A DNA stretch of 64,000 nt from Pythium myriotylum (GCA_023091665.1 JALJCQ010000001.1:2976001-3040000); one strand, 5' to 3'; shown: positions 46,992-58,700, counted from the stretch's first letter. Notes: generated from the sequence alone by a model not told the origin. Numbers and translations: made by a program.

Positions 46992-48135
46992 CTAGGAGCA
47001 GATCCCGTCTTCTCCAAGCTCCGGGTGTTCGTGGACTTGGAATGCGCTGGTGCAGAGAGCAAAAAACTTGGTCTGCTGCTCGCGAAACTGCTTCAGCTCG
47101 TGGTATAGATACGTGCTGCGTGCGCTTTCGTAGAAGATGAACTTCTTCACGATTGCCTCGGTCGCAGAAGCGAGCACTGCTCGCGCCCGTTGCAACTATT
47201 GAGGTCCCACATTACATATTGCCTCCCAGTAACGTCAAATCAATAGCTTACTTTGACGTCACGACGAACAACGTCCTCAGGGCGACCTTTCTCTTTCGCG
47301 ATGCGAAGCTATTCCAAAGATGTCAGTATTGCTCTACGTTCTCGTTGAAGCGCGCACCTCATTTCCTCACCTTTCGTACAGCAGAGTCGAAGTCGAGCTT
47401 GAAGTTCTCCCGATCCCCCATCTCTTTCTGGAATCAAACATACTAGTCGTGAGATCGATTCTCACGCTCACGCAGCTGAATCAGTTGCAAAACTACCTTC
47501 AAAGTCATTAATGCTTCGAGTTTCTTCTCTAGCGCAGCGACCACCGTGCTCATCGTGATTCCCTATATGGAAAGCAGTTTAGGATAGCTCATCGATGGCG
47601 CGATCTGTCTACTCACGGCCAACTCTCGTGCCGTGGTCTCGACTCGCTCCATAGACTTTGAGAAGCTGGGATCGAATACCATGAATTCTTGATTGGGGGA
47701 GACGGATGGTGGTGCCGAGCCCGGGCGAGACTGCGGCGTAGAGAGTTTGGATGCTGTATCACCGATCATTCCGACACCATGTCCAAGTGCGACGAGATTG
47801 GTCGCGAAGTTTTTGACCTGAGTGGTCAGGCTCACGACGTCTTCGTACAAATCCATTTGGCGCTCACGAAGGGTCTGGTACTCCGAGTCATCGGATGCCT
47901 CTGCTTGTTTGAGTTTGACGAGAAGTTGTTGGATAATGCGTCTCTTGGAACAGCGGATCGTATCTCTTATCTTGTTGCTTCCGTGCGGTGCTGATGGTCT
48001 GAACTGGTACTGATCCTTCTCCGGATCGGACGCACTTGCCTTGGCGTTGCTCCAACTGACGGTCGAGCGAGCGTTGGCCGGCGGAGGCGGAGGTATGCCG
48101 CTGTTGTTGCTCTGGTTGTTCTTGTCTTCGCCCAT
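46992..48135 (-). CDS. BAR-domain protein
   Basis: Five exons (48135-47617, 47562-47497, 47427-47371, 47308-47252, 47195-46992), all phase 0, give 300 residues. A Pro-rich leader with a five-Pro run is followed by a three-helix coiled coil. Parts seen are CSKRRIIQQLLVKLKQAEASDDSEYQTL, ALEKKLEALMTLK, NFKLDFDSAVRKLRIAKEKG and a last helix with VKKFIFYESARSTYLYHELKQF. The LDFDSAVRKL block is characteristic of BAR domains, which sense or make membrane curvature in endocytosis and trafficking. No SH3 domain is present. The tiny middle exons (19-22 codons) make this gene easy to miss. Confidence 0.7.
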
Positions 48136-48514
48136 GAGTGCGTGACTACTGGCCACTCGCTCTTCGGCTCGCTGCAAAGACTATTAAGACGAGCTTTCGG
48201 CCGACAGACTGACCGTCCAAGAGGAATGAGTCGAGTTCTCTATCGCTCTATTCCTGCTGGTCGTTTGCCCTGATTTCCTCCCCCCATGTGCAATCGGTAT
48301 CTGCTCCTGCGCGGAAAATAGCTCCTCAGGAGCCACGCTCACATGTCGCAGATTCTCCAGAACGTATAGTCACTTTACCGCGGTAGTTGAAGTGGAGGAC
48401 GTCATTTTCATGAACGACTGATTCGAGCAATCGACGGATAACGCGCCCTTCGATGACGAGGGTGTCGCTGCGGAGCAGCTACAAGCATGAGCGAGGCTCA
48501 TTCAGTGGAGAACC
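48136..48514. promoter_or_regulatory. Divergent intergenic region with TACCGCGGTA palindrome
   Basis: A 379-bp gap between the BAR gene (-) and the first PH-WW gene (+). A perfect 10-bp palindrome TACCGCGGTA is at 48376-48385, similar in outline to the TTTACGGTAAA element found elsewhere here. Confidence 0.35.
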
Positions 48515-50488
48515 ATGTACGTCTCAAGCCCCAAGCCGAAGACCGACGTCGATCCGAAGGTGCCGGCCGCCTCCAGAGCACGCGCGCCCTCTATCCAGGC
48601 ACCTCCACGCCCACGCGTACGGTTCGCGCCGCCACTGAGCGCGCCAATGCTCTCGCAGGTCGCGACAATGAGCGGATTCCTCAAGAAGCAGGCCGACAAC
48701 GAGCCAGGCAAATGGACCAAGTACTTTTTCGTGCTCAAGCCCACGACGTATCTCTACTACTACACGTCCAAGGACGATGTCGACCCGCGCGGCATCATCG
48801 ACCTCGAGTTTCTGCGCGACGTGCGCTTCAATAGTGAATGTGTGGAGCGCAGTGTCGGCGCGAGTGCAAACGGGTTTCGTCTCACGGGGCAAGTCCCAGC
48901 CCAGTTGATTGGCGGAGGAGACGAGAACGCTCGATTACGGCCAGTGTTTTTGGACGCAGAATCACGACAGGACGCTGAGCTATGGATGGATGCTCTCCGT
49001 CATCATCGTTTTGACTTGAGTCGACACGCCGAGTACGACTGTTTAGTCGAGTGCATGGAGGAAGCAGACAAACGACTAACGAGGCTGACGGCAGACGCGA
49101 CTGCGAATACTGTGTTTGCGCGAAGTGTAGTCCGGAAAGGCCTGGCGTACTTGTCCAGACTACGCGGCGACGGTGTCGACGGAGACGACTCATTGACACA
49201 TGAAGAAGCATCGCACGGCCAGGACCTCAAAGCCACGTTACGCGCCTTGAGTGCTCTGCTTGATGATCTGTTCATCCAAGCGGACAGCCAGCGACGCATC
49301 GGCGAGCTCCTGCGCCAGCGCGAGGCCGAGTTCTTGGAAACAGGCACACAGCTCAAGAGATGCGAAGCTGAACTCAAGATGCAAATGTCACGTGTAGACC
49401 AGCTCGAGCGAGAGATTGAGGCGCTTCTAGAAATGCGCCAGACGTTGCGGTGTGAGTTCGAGACGCGGTACACGGAAATGTACGCGCGAGAACAAGAACT
49501 GAGGAATCGTGAGCGAGAGTTACTGCTCCACGTCGAGGAGCGCGAGCGAGTGAGCGAGCTTCGCTCCCTCGAGGCTGACAGAAAGATTGCCGAGTGGGTC
49601 GAGATGCTCGAGACCACGACTGCATATCGTGGATCGATGCCAGATCTCCAGTTGCCTACCCCGCAGAGTATCTTTGATCGCGTGAAGACGCCAGAAGACC
49701 GGTCACCTCGAGAAACCTCGTTGTCAATAGCGACTGACGGTTCCTCCAGTCCCAGATCTGTCCACGGAGATGTAGAGGACGCCTCCAAATGCCTCAACCC
49801 CGATAACGCAGATGATCGGTCGAGCCCGGATGGTGGGTGCAGTGACAAGCTCCCAGCGGCTGTTGAGATGCTGTTGGGTGGTGCAAACCTGCCCCATGAC
49901 GCAAACCGTTCAGCTAAGTCGGAGACCGACAGCCCATCGGAAAGAACACGACTCGAAGTCTCTCTGTCAGTTGAGTCAGTGGGGGCCACTACGAGCTCGC
50001 CGCTCCACGAAAGCCTCGCTCCGCTTCATTGCCTCCTCCCGCTGGGATGGACGTGCAAGGAGAGCAAATCGTACAGCGGGAAGCAGTATTATTTCAACGT
50101 GGTCACGGGCGAGACTCGATGGGATCCTCCGCTTGAAGAGGAGCTCCCATGGCGCTTGTCAACGGAGACCGTCGTTGAAGACTCGCGCCGTTTCGTTGGT
50201 GATGGGCGAGGAGGATTCGTCCAGCTGCGGCGCAGCCTCGATCTCCCAATCGGAAGAGGCTCGGCTCGCTCGTCGGGACTCGTGGACTTCGAGGCTTCTA
50301 CGCGGCACTCGCACTCGGAGGACCCATCAGCGAAACGCGCCCGAGGGGCGTGGACAGCCAAACTCATGCGGAAAGTCCCGTTCCCGCGCGCATCCCGCGT
50401 CCGCGTCTCCGTGGCGACGCCGCCCTCGACGCCCTCGAGCCGATCACTCGCGCCGACGGCGACGAGTGTACAGAGACACGCCTTCTGA
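48515..50488 (+). CDS. PH-coiled-coil-WW protein, paralogue 1
   Basis: A single-exon 657-residue protein. After a Pro/Arg-rich leader there is a PH domain (about 48-165: MSGFLKKQADNEPGKWTKYFF, TYLYYYTSKDD, AELWMDALRHHRF). A coiled coil (about 245-370) with many Arg/Glu repeats follows, then a Ser/Asp-rich linker, and a WW domain (about 508-540: LPLGWTCKESKSYSGKQYYFNVVTGETRWDPP). The tail is basic and Ser-rich. PH domains bind phosphoinositides and WW domains bind Pro-rich peptides, so it is a plausible membrane scaffold. It shares a long stretch around VRFAPPLSAP..MSGFLKKQADNEPGKW with the next gene, a tandem paralogue. Confidence 0.85.
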   Translation: MYVSSPKPKTDVDPKVPAASRARAPSIQAPPRPRVRFAPPLSAPMLSQVATMSGFLKKQADNEPGKWTKYFFVLKPTTYLYYYTSKDDVDPRGIIDLEFLRDVRFNSECVERSVGASANGFRLTGQVPAQLIGGGDENARLRPVFLDAESRQDAELWMDALRHHRFDLSRHAEYDCLVECMEEADKRLTRLTADATANTVFARSVVRKGLAYLSRLRGDGVDGDDSLTHEEASHGQDLKATLRALSALLDDLFIQADSQRRIGELLRQREAEFLETGTQLKRCEAELKMQMSRVDQLEREIEALLEMRQTLRCEFETRYTEMYAREQELRNRERELLLHVEERERVSELRSLEADRKIAEWVEMLETTTAYRGSMPDLQLPTPQSIFDRVKTPEDRSPRETSLSIATDGSSSPRSVHGDVEDASKCLNPDNADDRSSPDGGCSDKLPAAVEMLLGGANLPHDANRSAKSETDSPSERTRLEVSLSVESVGATTSSPLHESLAPLHCLLPLGWTCKESKSYSGKQYYFNVVTGETRWDPPLEEELPWRLSTETVVEDSRRFVGDGRGGFVQLRRSLDLPIGRGSARSSGLVDFEASTRHSHSEDPSAKRARGAWTAKLMRKVPFPRASRVRVSVATPPSTPSSRSLAPTATSVQRHAF

Positions 50489-50901
50489 CGGCGAGAGATC
50501 CAGACGCGCGTGCATCTGTCGAGGGCATGTCGTGGATGTCATTGTCCGGTTCCGCTGGTCGCCCTTCCGCTGCTGATAATTTACGGTAAATAAGATGTCA
50601 CTCTTTCGAGCGCCCAAAGTTTCCAGGAACCTCCGGTTTCGCGAGGGTCAACTTTATCCAGCCAGCCTGCGTCCCTGCCCCGCCTAATCATCCGGATCGG
50701 ACGACCCCTAGCCCTCCTCAATGCCCCGACAACACCTTTTCGTGCGCGGACATCTTTCGCCGAAAGCATGCGGCGCCGACGCCAACGCGCCAATGTTGGC
50801 GCTTCCACCGCATCAATCCGCAACATCCTCCGCCTCTTCCCCATTCTCCCCCAGCGACGACCTCTCTCCATCGACCTCGCTCTCTCCGTCACTAGGCGAC
50901 C
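50489..50901. promoter_or_regulatory. Gap between PH-WW paralogues, with ATTTACGGTAAAT palindrome
   Basis: 413 bp. The 13-bp palindrome ATTTACGGTAAAT is at 50579-50591. Its core is identical to the one at 8561-8571 in another promoter. It is followed by a CT-rich leader before the next ATG. Confidence 0.4.
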
Positions 50902-53553
50902 ATGCCGCGCGACCACGACGAGCGCCGGCGGTCGCGCGAGCCCTCGGACCACCGGCGGTCGCGCGAGCCGTCGTCGTCGTCGGCCGCCGAGCGCCACGAG
51001 TCGAGCCAAAGCGCGCGCATGCCGCGCCAGCCGCGCGTGCGGTTCGCGCCGCCGCTGAGCGCGCCGCTGCTCGCGCAGGTGGCGACCATGAGCGGCTTCC
51101 TCAAGAAACAGGCCGACAACGAGCCGGGCAAGTGGACCAACTACTTCTTCGTGCTCAAGCCCACGACGTACCTCTACTACTACACGAAACCGGACGACGA
51201 CGTGCCGCGCGGCATCATCGACCTCGAGTTCCTGCGCGACGTGCGCTTCAACGGCGAGTGTCTCGAGCGCAGCATCGGCGCGAGCCCCAACGGCTTCCGC
51301 GTGACCGGCAAGCTGCCTTCGAGGCTCTGTCCGGCCGATAAAGACCCGAGCAAGACCCAGTTCCGACCCGTGCATCTCGACGCCGACTCGCGAGACGTCG
51401 CCGACGCCTGGATGGAGGCCTTCAAGCACCACCGCTTCGACCTCGCGCGCCATCGAGACTACGACGACCTCGTCGACTCGATGGAGGAGATGGAGGAGCA
51501 GCTCACGGCGCTCTCGAGCAGAGCCAAGGAGCTCGCCTCGGCCTCGCAGGCTGTGCTTCGCAAGGGCAAGGAGCTCGTCTGCACGCTGCGTGGCGTCGAT
51601 CCGGATGATGAATTGGGACGGCCGCTCGGCATGTCCCACAACGAAGACGACATCGCGTCGACGATCCGATCGATCGGCTCGCTGCTTGAAGAGATGTTCT
51701 CCGAGGCCGATAGACACCGGCGGCATGTCGAGCTGCTGCGGCAGCGAGAAGAAGAGTATTTCCAACGCGAGGCCAACTTGAAAGGAGCCGACGCCGACCT
51801 CCGCGTGCAGAGGAAGCGCTGCGAGCACCTCGAGCAGGAGGTCGAGCGGTTAATGGAAGAACGACGAATCCAACAGCGAGAGTTTGACGATCGGTACGCC
51901 GACCTTGTCGCGAGGGAACGACAGCTTCAGGCGGACGAGAAAGAACGCGCGCTCCACTTTCGTCGGCGCGAGCAGGAGCTCGAGCAGAAGCTGCAGGAGA
52001 TGAATCAGAAGTCGGCCAAGTGGGAGAAAGAGATGGAGAAAGAGGCCGCCAAGAAAAACCTCGAGTTCGAGAAGAAGCGCAAGGCGCTCGAGAAGCAGCA
52101 GAAGACGCTCGAGCAGAAGCAGAAGCAGCTGGACAAGCGACTCAAAGAGACACCGCCGAAGACGCTCTTCGCCGCTGTCGGCGCGATCGGCAAGTCGAAG
52201 TTGGCCACTCCGGCTGAGCCGACGGAAGCGACAACCGCCCAGGAAACCGTCGAGGAGGACCCGGAGGATGCTGAACCAAGTGTTGCCGTCGCTGCTGCAG
52301 TGCCGGCCACCACCACGAAGGCCAAGACTCGGTTCATGCCTGGGTTCCTCTCGAAGAAGGGAAATAGCCGCGCAGCTCAAGACGAGTCGTCACACGAAGA
52401 GGAGTCGGCGTCCTCACAAGAGGAAGATCTTGTGCAGGAGGACTCGACGCCAGTCAAGCCAGAGCCTCTCCCGGTTCATCAAGAAGAATCGTCTCCCCCT
52501 CCGGCCATTCCCAGACGCCTAACCGTTGAAGAGGAAATGGATTACTTCGACTCACAGGCAGATCTCGACATCCGCCCGTTCCAGATGACTCCTGCACAGC
52601 ATGCTGCCGATCGATCATCGACCGCCAGCACTGCTCGCCTAAGCGGCCTCAGCTACACATCGTCCGACAGCAACAACGGTACATCGCGGCCTCGACGTTC
52701 GTTCACGACTGGAGCAATCTCTCCGCCGGCAAGGAAAAGTCCCGCTTCAAAGCGCTTCGCAGCTGAGGATGCGGTAACTGCGGTGTACGGCGGAATCACC
52801 GTCCGTCTCCCTCCTGAGTGGACGTACAAGGAGAGCAAGTCGTACATCGGACGCTTCTTCTACTACAACCGCCTCACAAAGGAGACACGGTGGGAGTTCC
52901 CATTCGAGGCCGTCGTCCACGAGGACCAGGCCGCTGTGTCGCGAGAGAGCAGTCGCCTCTCTCATCGCTCGAGCTTCGATGATGGCAACGACTTCATGTC
53001 CCAAGACGAGTCCGAAAATGAAACGCCAAAGCCTGGGTACCGATCGAGGGCCGCGACACAGGGTGGTCGTGCAATGCCTGAAGTACTAGCCACGAAAATC
53101 CGACGCCAGACCGACGCCGTGGAGCACTCGCGTTGGGAGCCCACTGTCCACGAGGAGTCGGAGCTGGATCGCGGGATGAACCACGTGTCCGAGGAGCCCG
53201 AAGACGACGCCGACGACGAAGACGGTCAGCCGACGGCGAACAAGGCCAAGTCATGGAACCGCAAGTTCCCGAGACTGCGAGCCAAGACCAAGGCCCAGCC
53301 GCTCGAGGAAGGTGTCATCCACGAGATGGACTGCAAAGGGTTCGCGGACACGGCTGCGTACCGAGCTGCCCGAGCCAAGACCGTGGCTGATCTCTCCTCG
53401 AGCGAGGAGCCGGCCAAACCAAAGGCCGCCAAGGCCTGGAAGATCCCGAAAGTGCCCTTCCGCAAGGGCAAAACCTCGAAAGCTGCAACGCCCCATGCCG
53501 AGACGGACGACGAGCCTTCCACTCTGCAGGACGCGACGCGGTGCGAGTTCTAG
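50902..53553 (+). CDS. PH-coiled-coil-WW protein, paralogue 2
   Basis: A single-exon 883-residue protein. A Ser/Arg leader (RRRSREPSDHRRSREPS) is followed by VRFAPPLSAPLLAQV and a PH domain (about 62-185), a long coiled coil (about 265-425) ending in a Lys/Glu/Gln heptad region (KKRKALEKQQKTLEQKQKQL), and a disordered acidic stretch. The WW domain is at about 633-665 (LPPEWTYKESKSYIGRFFYYNRLTKETRWEFP). The C-terminal 200 residues are Lys/Ala/Pro-rich. It differs from paralogue 1 mainly in the longer coiled coil and tail. Both WW domains keep the two Trp. Scaffold or trafficking role inferred; no enzyme domain seen. Confidence 0.87.
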   Translation: MPRDHDERRRSREPSDHRRSREPSSSSAAERHESSQSARMPRQPRVRFAPPLSAPLLAQVATMSGFLKKQADNEPGKWTNYFFVLKPTTYLYYYTKPDDDVPRGIIDLEFLRDVRFNGECLERSIGASPNGFRVTGKLPSRLCPADKDPSKTQFRPVHLDADSRDVADAWMEAFKHHRFDLARHRDYDDLVDSMEEMEEQLTALSSRAKELASASQAVLRKGKELVCTLRGVDPDDELGRPLGMSHNEDDIASTIRSIGSLLEEMFSEADRHRRHVELLRQREEEYFQREANLKGADADLRVQRKRCEHLEQEVERLMEERRIQQREFDDRYADLVARERQLQADEKERALHFRRREQELEQKLQEMNQKSAKWEKEMEKEAAKKNLEFEKKRKALEKQQKTLEQKQKQLDKRLKETPPKTLFAAVGAIGKSKLATPAEPTEATTAQETVEEDPEDAEPSVAVAAAVPATTTKAKTRFMPGFLSKKGNSRAAQDESSHEEESASSQEEDLVQEDSTPVKPEPLPVHQEESSPPPAIPRRLTVEEEMDYFDSQADLDIRPFQMTPAQHAADRSSTASTARLSGLSYTSSDSNNGTSRPRRSFTTGAISPPARKSPASKRFAAEDAVTAVYGGITVRLPPEWTYKESKSYIGRFFYYNRLTKETRWEFPFEAVVHEDQAAVSRESSRLSHRSSFDDGNDFMSQDESENETPKPGYRSRAATQGGRAMPEVLATKIRRQTDAVEHSRWEPTVHEESELDRGMNHVSEEPEDDADDEDGQPTANKAKSWNRKFPRLRAKTKAQPLEEGVIHEMDCKGFADTAAYRAARAKTVADLSSSEEPAKPKAAKAWKIPKVPFRKGKTSKAATPHAETDDEPSTLQDATRCEF

Positions 53554-53709
53554 TTAACTTATTTAATTAATTTCAAGGGTACCCACCGTACCCCGTCTTC
53601 TCCAATACACCTTGTTTTGGTAAAAGACGCTCTTCCAATCCAACGTTTCATTGAGCAGCTCTCTGATCCCACCCATCCGTCCGTCCGTCGCTCCTCCATC
53701 CTCGGCTCG

Positions 53710-55627
53710 ATGGACGGCTCGCTCCACGTGCTCTCGCGCCGCGACGGCGCCCGCGCGCGCCCGCGCGTGGTGCTCGACCCGTCGCTGTCGCTCTCTTTCC
53801 AGCTGCCGGCCGCCGCGCGCGCGCGGAAGCTCCCAGTCGCCGAGCCGCCGCGGGCCACGCCTGCGACGTGTGAGGACCCGAACGACCGACTGGTCGACGA
53901 CGACGACTCGTGGGAATCCAAGGACTGGGGCGAGCCTTCTGCGTCGACTGAGACGAGCACGGGCAATGCGTCGGCGCTGCGGCGCGTCGTGGACCGCGCG
54001 ATGGCGGTGCGCACGATGGGAGAAATCGCCGAGGAAGAAGACGGCGAAGAAGAGTGGGGAGACGACGCGCCCGAGCTGCCCGACGACTTCCCCGTGCTCG
54101 TCGTGAATCTGTCGCGGCTGCGAGATCTGCACTTTCGCAGCGAATCGGAGAATGGCGGCGCGCACATGATCGCGATGGACACGGACGAGCAGCTGCGCGA
54201 GTTCTACGCGACGGTCAAGCAGACGCTGCACGAGCACTTCACGCAGATGACCGAGGTGCTCTTCGAACAAGGTACGCGCAGTGCTTGTGGTTTGGTTTCA
54301 CTCTCGGTTTATTTCTAAATCAAATGCTGCAACAGAGGTCTGTATCCACACGCACTACGGCTCGCAGCGTCGGATGCTCGAGAATCTGCATAGAGCGTAC
54401 CCGACGCACGTGTTTGCATTGATCGATTACCCGACGCAGCTCGCAGGACTCGATCTCCACGAGTACCTGCACGTGCTGTCGACGCCCACGCGGTGGCCGA
54501 GTGTAAACTACCTCAAGGACTGTCTGCGCAAGTGCTCACGCGACCTCGAGTGGAAGTTTGAGATCGTGATCGAGATTGAAAAGCTCGCTCAGCAAGAGCA
54601 CGACTGGTGGACGCGCGAGCAGCAGCGGCTCAGCGACGAGATCGACACACTCACACGGCTCCGTGACTCGTTCCGTGAGAAACTGAACGACGACAGCGCG
54701 AGCAAGAAGACGAGTCAGTACATGCTGCTGCGCAAGCTCGAGGACATTGAGACGCGGCTGATGACGCTGATCGATACGTATTTAAAAGAGCCCGAGTTGA
54801 CCGAACGAGAAAGTCGTGAGCTCGTGGGCTTCAAGGATGCCTCGCCATCTATGCAGATGCGCAATGTGCTGGACATGTTGGTCGCGATGATCTTCAGTCG
54901 ACTCCCGAGAGATTACGGGTCCCAGCCAACGCGAGAAGCCCACTTTGATATGTTATTAGACCACCACATCCACATCCGACGACTATGGAAGAAGGATTTC
55001 GGACGGCTGCCAGCGCGTATGGCTGCTCCGAGAGAAGATGGTGGGGAAGAAGACGAGGAGGAAGAGCAGAAGATGGCTGAGGTCGATCAAGATGAGGTTG
55101 ATGCAGCCGTGACAAAACTAGAAGACGATTTTGATCAGTTCTGCCACGTCCAAGAAGACGAAGAAGAACTCAATGACGACTGGGAGGCTATTGCCGACGA
55201 CCCGATGGAGATCGAGGAGGCAATGGATGTCGAGAGCGAGGGAAACGAGGATACTGAGCTCGCAGTAGCCCCAACTGTGGGCGACGGCTTAGATGGTTAT
55301 GGGGCCGATTATGATAGCAACGAAAGTGGAAGTGAAGACGAGGAACAAAACAAAGATGTCGTGGAGCGTCCCCCAGTCCGAGCAAAGCGCGTGGCCAGAC
55401 GAATACGGCGAACCAAGGCGAAGAAGAGCGCGTCTCTTAGTCAAGAGCGATCTACAAGTCCGATTGGTAACACTCCGACCAAGAGCGACCGAGACCGAGA
55501 GCTTGAGGCGTTCATGTATGGCAACAGCAACTCGGACAGCGATGGTGGGGGTCGCCTGTTTCAATCCTATGCCCGAACAGGAGCGCTGCAGCTACTGCGT
55601 CGTGCCAAAGAGAACGAAGGATTCTAA
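53710..55627 (+). CDS. Unrecognised acidic protein
   Basis: Two exons (53710-54271, 54336-55627; 64-bp intron with phase 1 kept) give 617 residues. I do not recognise a family. Residues about 100-190 are mostly acidic, then comes a conserved-looking globular part: HFTQMTEVLFEQEVCIHTHYGS, ALIDYPTQLAGLDLHEYLHVL, WPSVNYLKDCLRKCSRDLEWKFE, and a helical region with EHDWWTREQQRLSDEID. The last 200 residues alternate acidic runs (EEDEEEEQK) and a basic patch RAKRVARRIRRTKAKK that could be a nuclear localisation signal. The frame extends upstream to 53617; the ATG at 53710 was chosen because a TACCCCGT promoter box lies before it. Confidence 0.75.
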
Positions 55628-55756
55628 GATGAACTTTGTCCTCAAATTTCCAGATCAATCGCTTCGCACACGGAGCAAGCACCCGTACAAGAGTTGATTA
55701 CAATAAATACCAACAACCACTCGTACAGTAAGAATTGCTGATTTCCACGCCATCGA

Positions 55757-58700
55757 TTACTCTTCTCCATCAGACCCGAGCAAGATTCCGTGCACCAGTT
55801 CTTCCTCGTCGTCATCATCATCGTCACTCTCCGCATAGCGAGAGTTGTGGGGTGTCCGCAGCTGGCTCCACTCAGGGGCAGTCTCGTTTGTGTAGCCGTA
55901 GTCGAAGAACAGCTCCTCGCCGACGTGGAGATCCCACTTGGCAAACAGAGCAATGCGGTGCTCACCACGCACAACGAGGATCTTCGTCTCAAGGTTGGCA
56001 CGTTCTCGCTCGCGGTGGTTCGCGAACTTGATCTTGTTGCCTTTGCGCATTGCATCCACGACCTCGTCGCTGTTGACGTCGAACAGGAAGCTCACCATCA
56101 TCGCGTCATAGATGTTGCCACGGCGCTCGGCTTCATCGTCCGATATGAGCGCGCCCGTGTACTCGTACACGAATTCGTCCTTGCGGATGGGTTCGAGAGC
56201 GTACGCACCCCAGCCGTGGATGGCCGAAAACGCCACCCCGATCTTCTTGTGGACACCCCGCAACAAACTCACATTTCGGCAAATGCCAAGGTCCGACACG
56301 TTCATGGCTCGCTGTTTGTCGTCAAACACCATGACAGCGGCTTCATGTGAGCCACATGTGAAGCAAATATCTGGGTCGCATTCACGCGCGGCACTGAAAC
56401 ATGAGCAGGCTTTTGTACGGCATTGACCAGGTAGGCACTTGCAGCCTTGGTGGCGATTGGCGCAGTCACGGTTGCACGAGCAAGCCTTATCGCAGTCGTG
56501 GCCACGTTTGAGGCAGTCGCAGTTGGCGTCGAGACATGTGCCGTCGTGGTCACAAGGGAGATACCGATGCTGGTTTTCCTTGCTCTGCTGCTGTGCGCGG
56601 TTCATGCGCACTCGCTTGATGAACTCACGATTACCTGAGTGCATTGCAGCGTTGCTACGGGAGGGGTTGTTCTGGCGGCGGTGATCCAACTTAGTGTGGA
56701 ACTCATCATACGCGTTGCCTGTGAGAGAAGATCCTTCGTTCTTGCGTTTCTCCTCATCAATAAAGCGGTGAATGGCGGCACAACAATCTCTGGAAGGAGG
56801 GAGCATAGGTTCACCAGGAAGTGGGTCGTGAAGCAGTCGCGCCAACACACACGCATTTCCACCTACAACGGGCACGAGTTTGCTCAGAAGAACTTTTGCG
56901 ATGAGAGACAATTCGGGAACCTCGCTCGGCGGTGGGCATAGCTTGTGGCAATGGGGACCACAGCTCTTGTCAGTGGTGGAAGCTAGTAGCACATCCATGA
57001 CTGGACCAACAATGTCTCGGTACGAGTCGTCCAGATACTCGGAGTCGTCGATTTGACGCACAAGCTTCTGCAACTGCTTGGCCTGCTTACGCTGCTGCTT
57101 GCGCTTTTCTTTCTCAACCATGACTTCTTGGACCTGTAAACTTGCCGTGGCCATCGAACTTGCCCGCGTCTGGGAGCGACCCGATCTACGGCGATCCGCA
57201 GCTTCGCTGGGATCATCGGCATCGACTTTCGACGAGACCTGTGAATGTGCATCGTCATTGTCACCTTCGTTTTCGCTCTCTTCGGACGACGAGGACGACG
57301 ACGAGGCGATTTCGATGACTCCCGCTTCGCCGTCTGTCCCCACCGATTTCACTCCTCTCGAAAGTCCAACACCGGACTTACGTACCACAGGATTGATCGG
57401 ATCTGTCCGTCTCGATGGTTGCGGATGCTGGATCCCGTGCTGCTGGCAATCGTATGTGTAGCAGCGTCGGCATATTAGATCACGGTACCATTCTGTCACG
57501 TGACTCATTGTCTTGACTCCTCTCAATCCCTTCGAGTCAGGAAATCGCAAATAGTTTGACGAGAAGGATGCCAGCGTTGGCTGTAGACGCCGGTAAACCG
57601 AAGGGTCCCCCTCCAATGGTAGGCTCGACTGGCCCACGAGTCGGGACAGGTAACGTCGCACGTTTTTGTCTTTGATATCGCCTCGAACATCCCCATTCTC
57701 AAGAAAGTCTCGCAATATCTGGAGCCGCATGTCAACCATCCGGATGCTATCCTCGCGTTTTTGAATGAAGTCGTAGTCAGTGATGGGCTCAGCGAAGCCG
57801 CCAACCTCTTTGAGCGCCTGGAACACTTTGTCTGACTTGCCGCATTGTTTAATAACTATGCAGAGAAGATATTCCATGACCTCGTCGTCCATCGCGCTCC
57901 GGGTTGCATAAACTAAGTTTGCCGTGTCATTTCGCCAACTATCAAGTCGGTCTTCTTGGGTCTTCACTGAGTCCTCGCCCTTCTCCTGCTCGCTCTCTGG
58001 CAACTCGATCAGAATAGCACGCTGTTTGTCAAGCGTCGTAGCCTGGTACCGCTTTGGATCAATATTCACGCGGGTCTTATCGCCCAGGTAAGGTATGTAC
58101 CTCAAAATGGGGTCGTCTTCGACATGCACATTGGTCTTCACGCTAATCCAGGAGCACGCGCGTCTCATTGGGGCCAAATTTTCTCCGAACTCGATAACAG
58201 TATCAGGAAAAATACCGCACTCAAACACGGCGTCTTCGATTTCAACGCCGTTCTCATCCACAGCCGCTCGACGACGACCGACAACGTAATAAAAAGTACC
58301 CACGAGTCGGTTGAGTTGGCCTGGCGATGAACGCGGTATCCGTTTGGCGATGACCATCTCAATGGGTGACAAGTCAGTTGATCCACTCGTGACTTGCCTC
58401 CGGTGGGTGGCATCTTGACTGGTAGGAGGGTTCAGGTTCCAGGGTAGCGACTTACGCATATTCGAAATGATTTCACGAACGCGGCTTTGGTGGCATCGCT
58501 TGAGGACTGGCAGTGAATCGTCGATCACACGGCGAACTTTTGCATTGACACTATCCTGTGACTCATACTAGAAGACAGGTTTAAAAAGTCAGGCATCGCT
58601 CAGAACAAGAACCGAAACGCACGCTTTGCTTCAGCAGATCGTCAGTCGACGGCGGAGCCGGTGTAAGGAGCTCGGACTTTGAGGCGATGTAGCCAGCACG

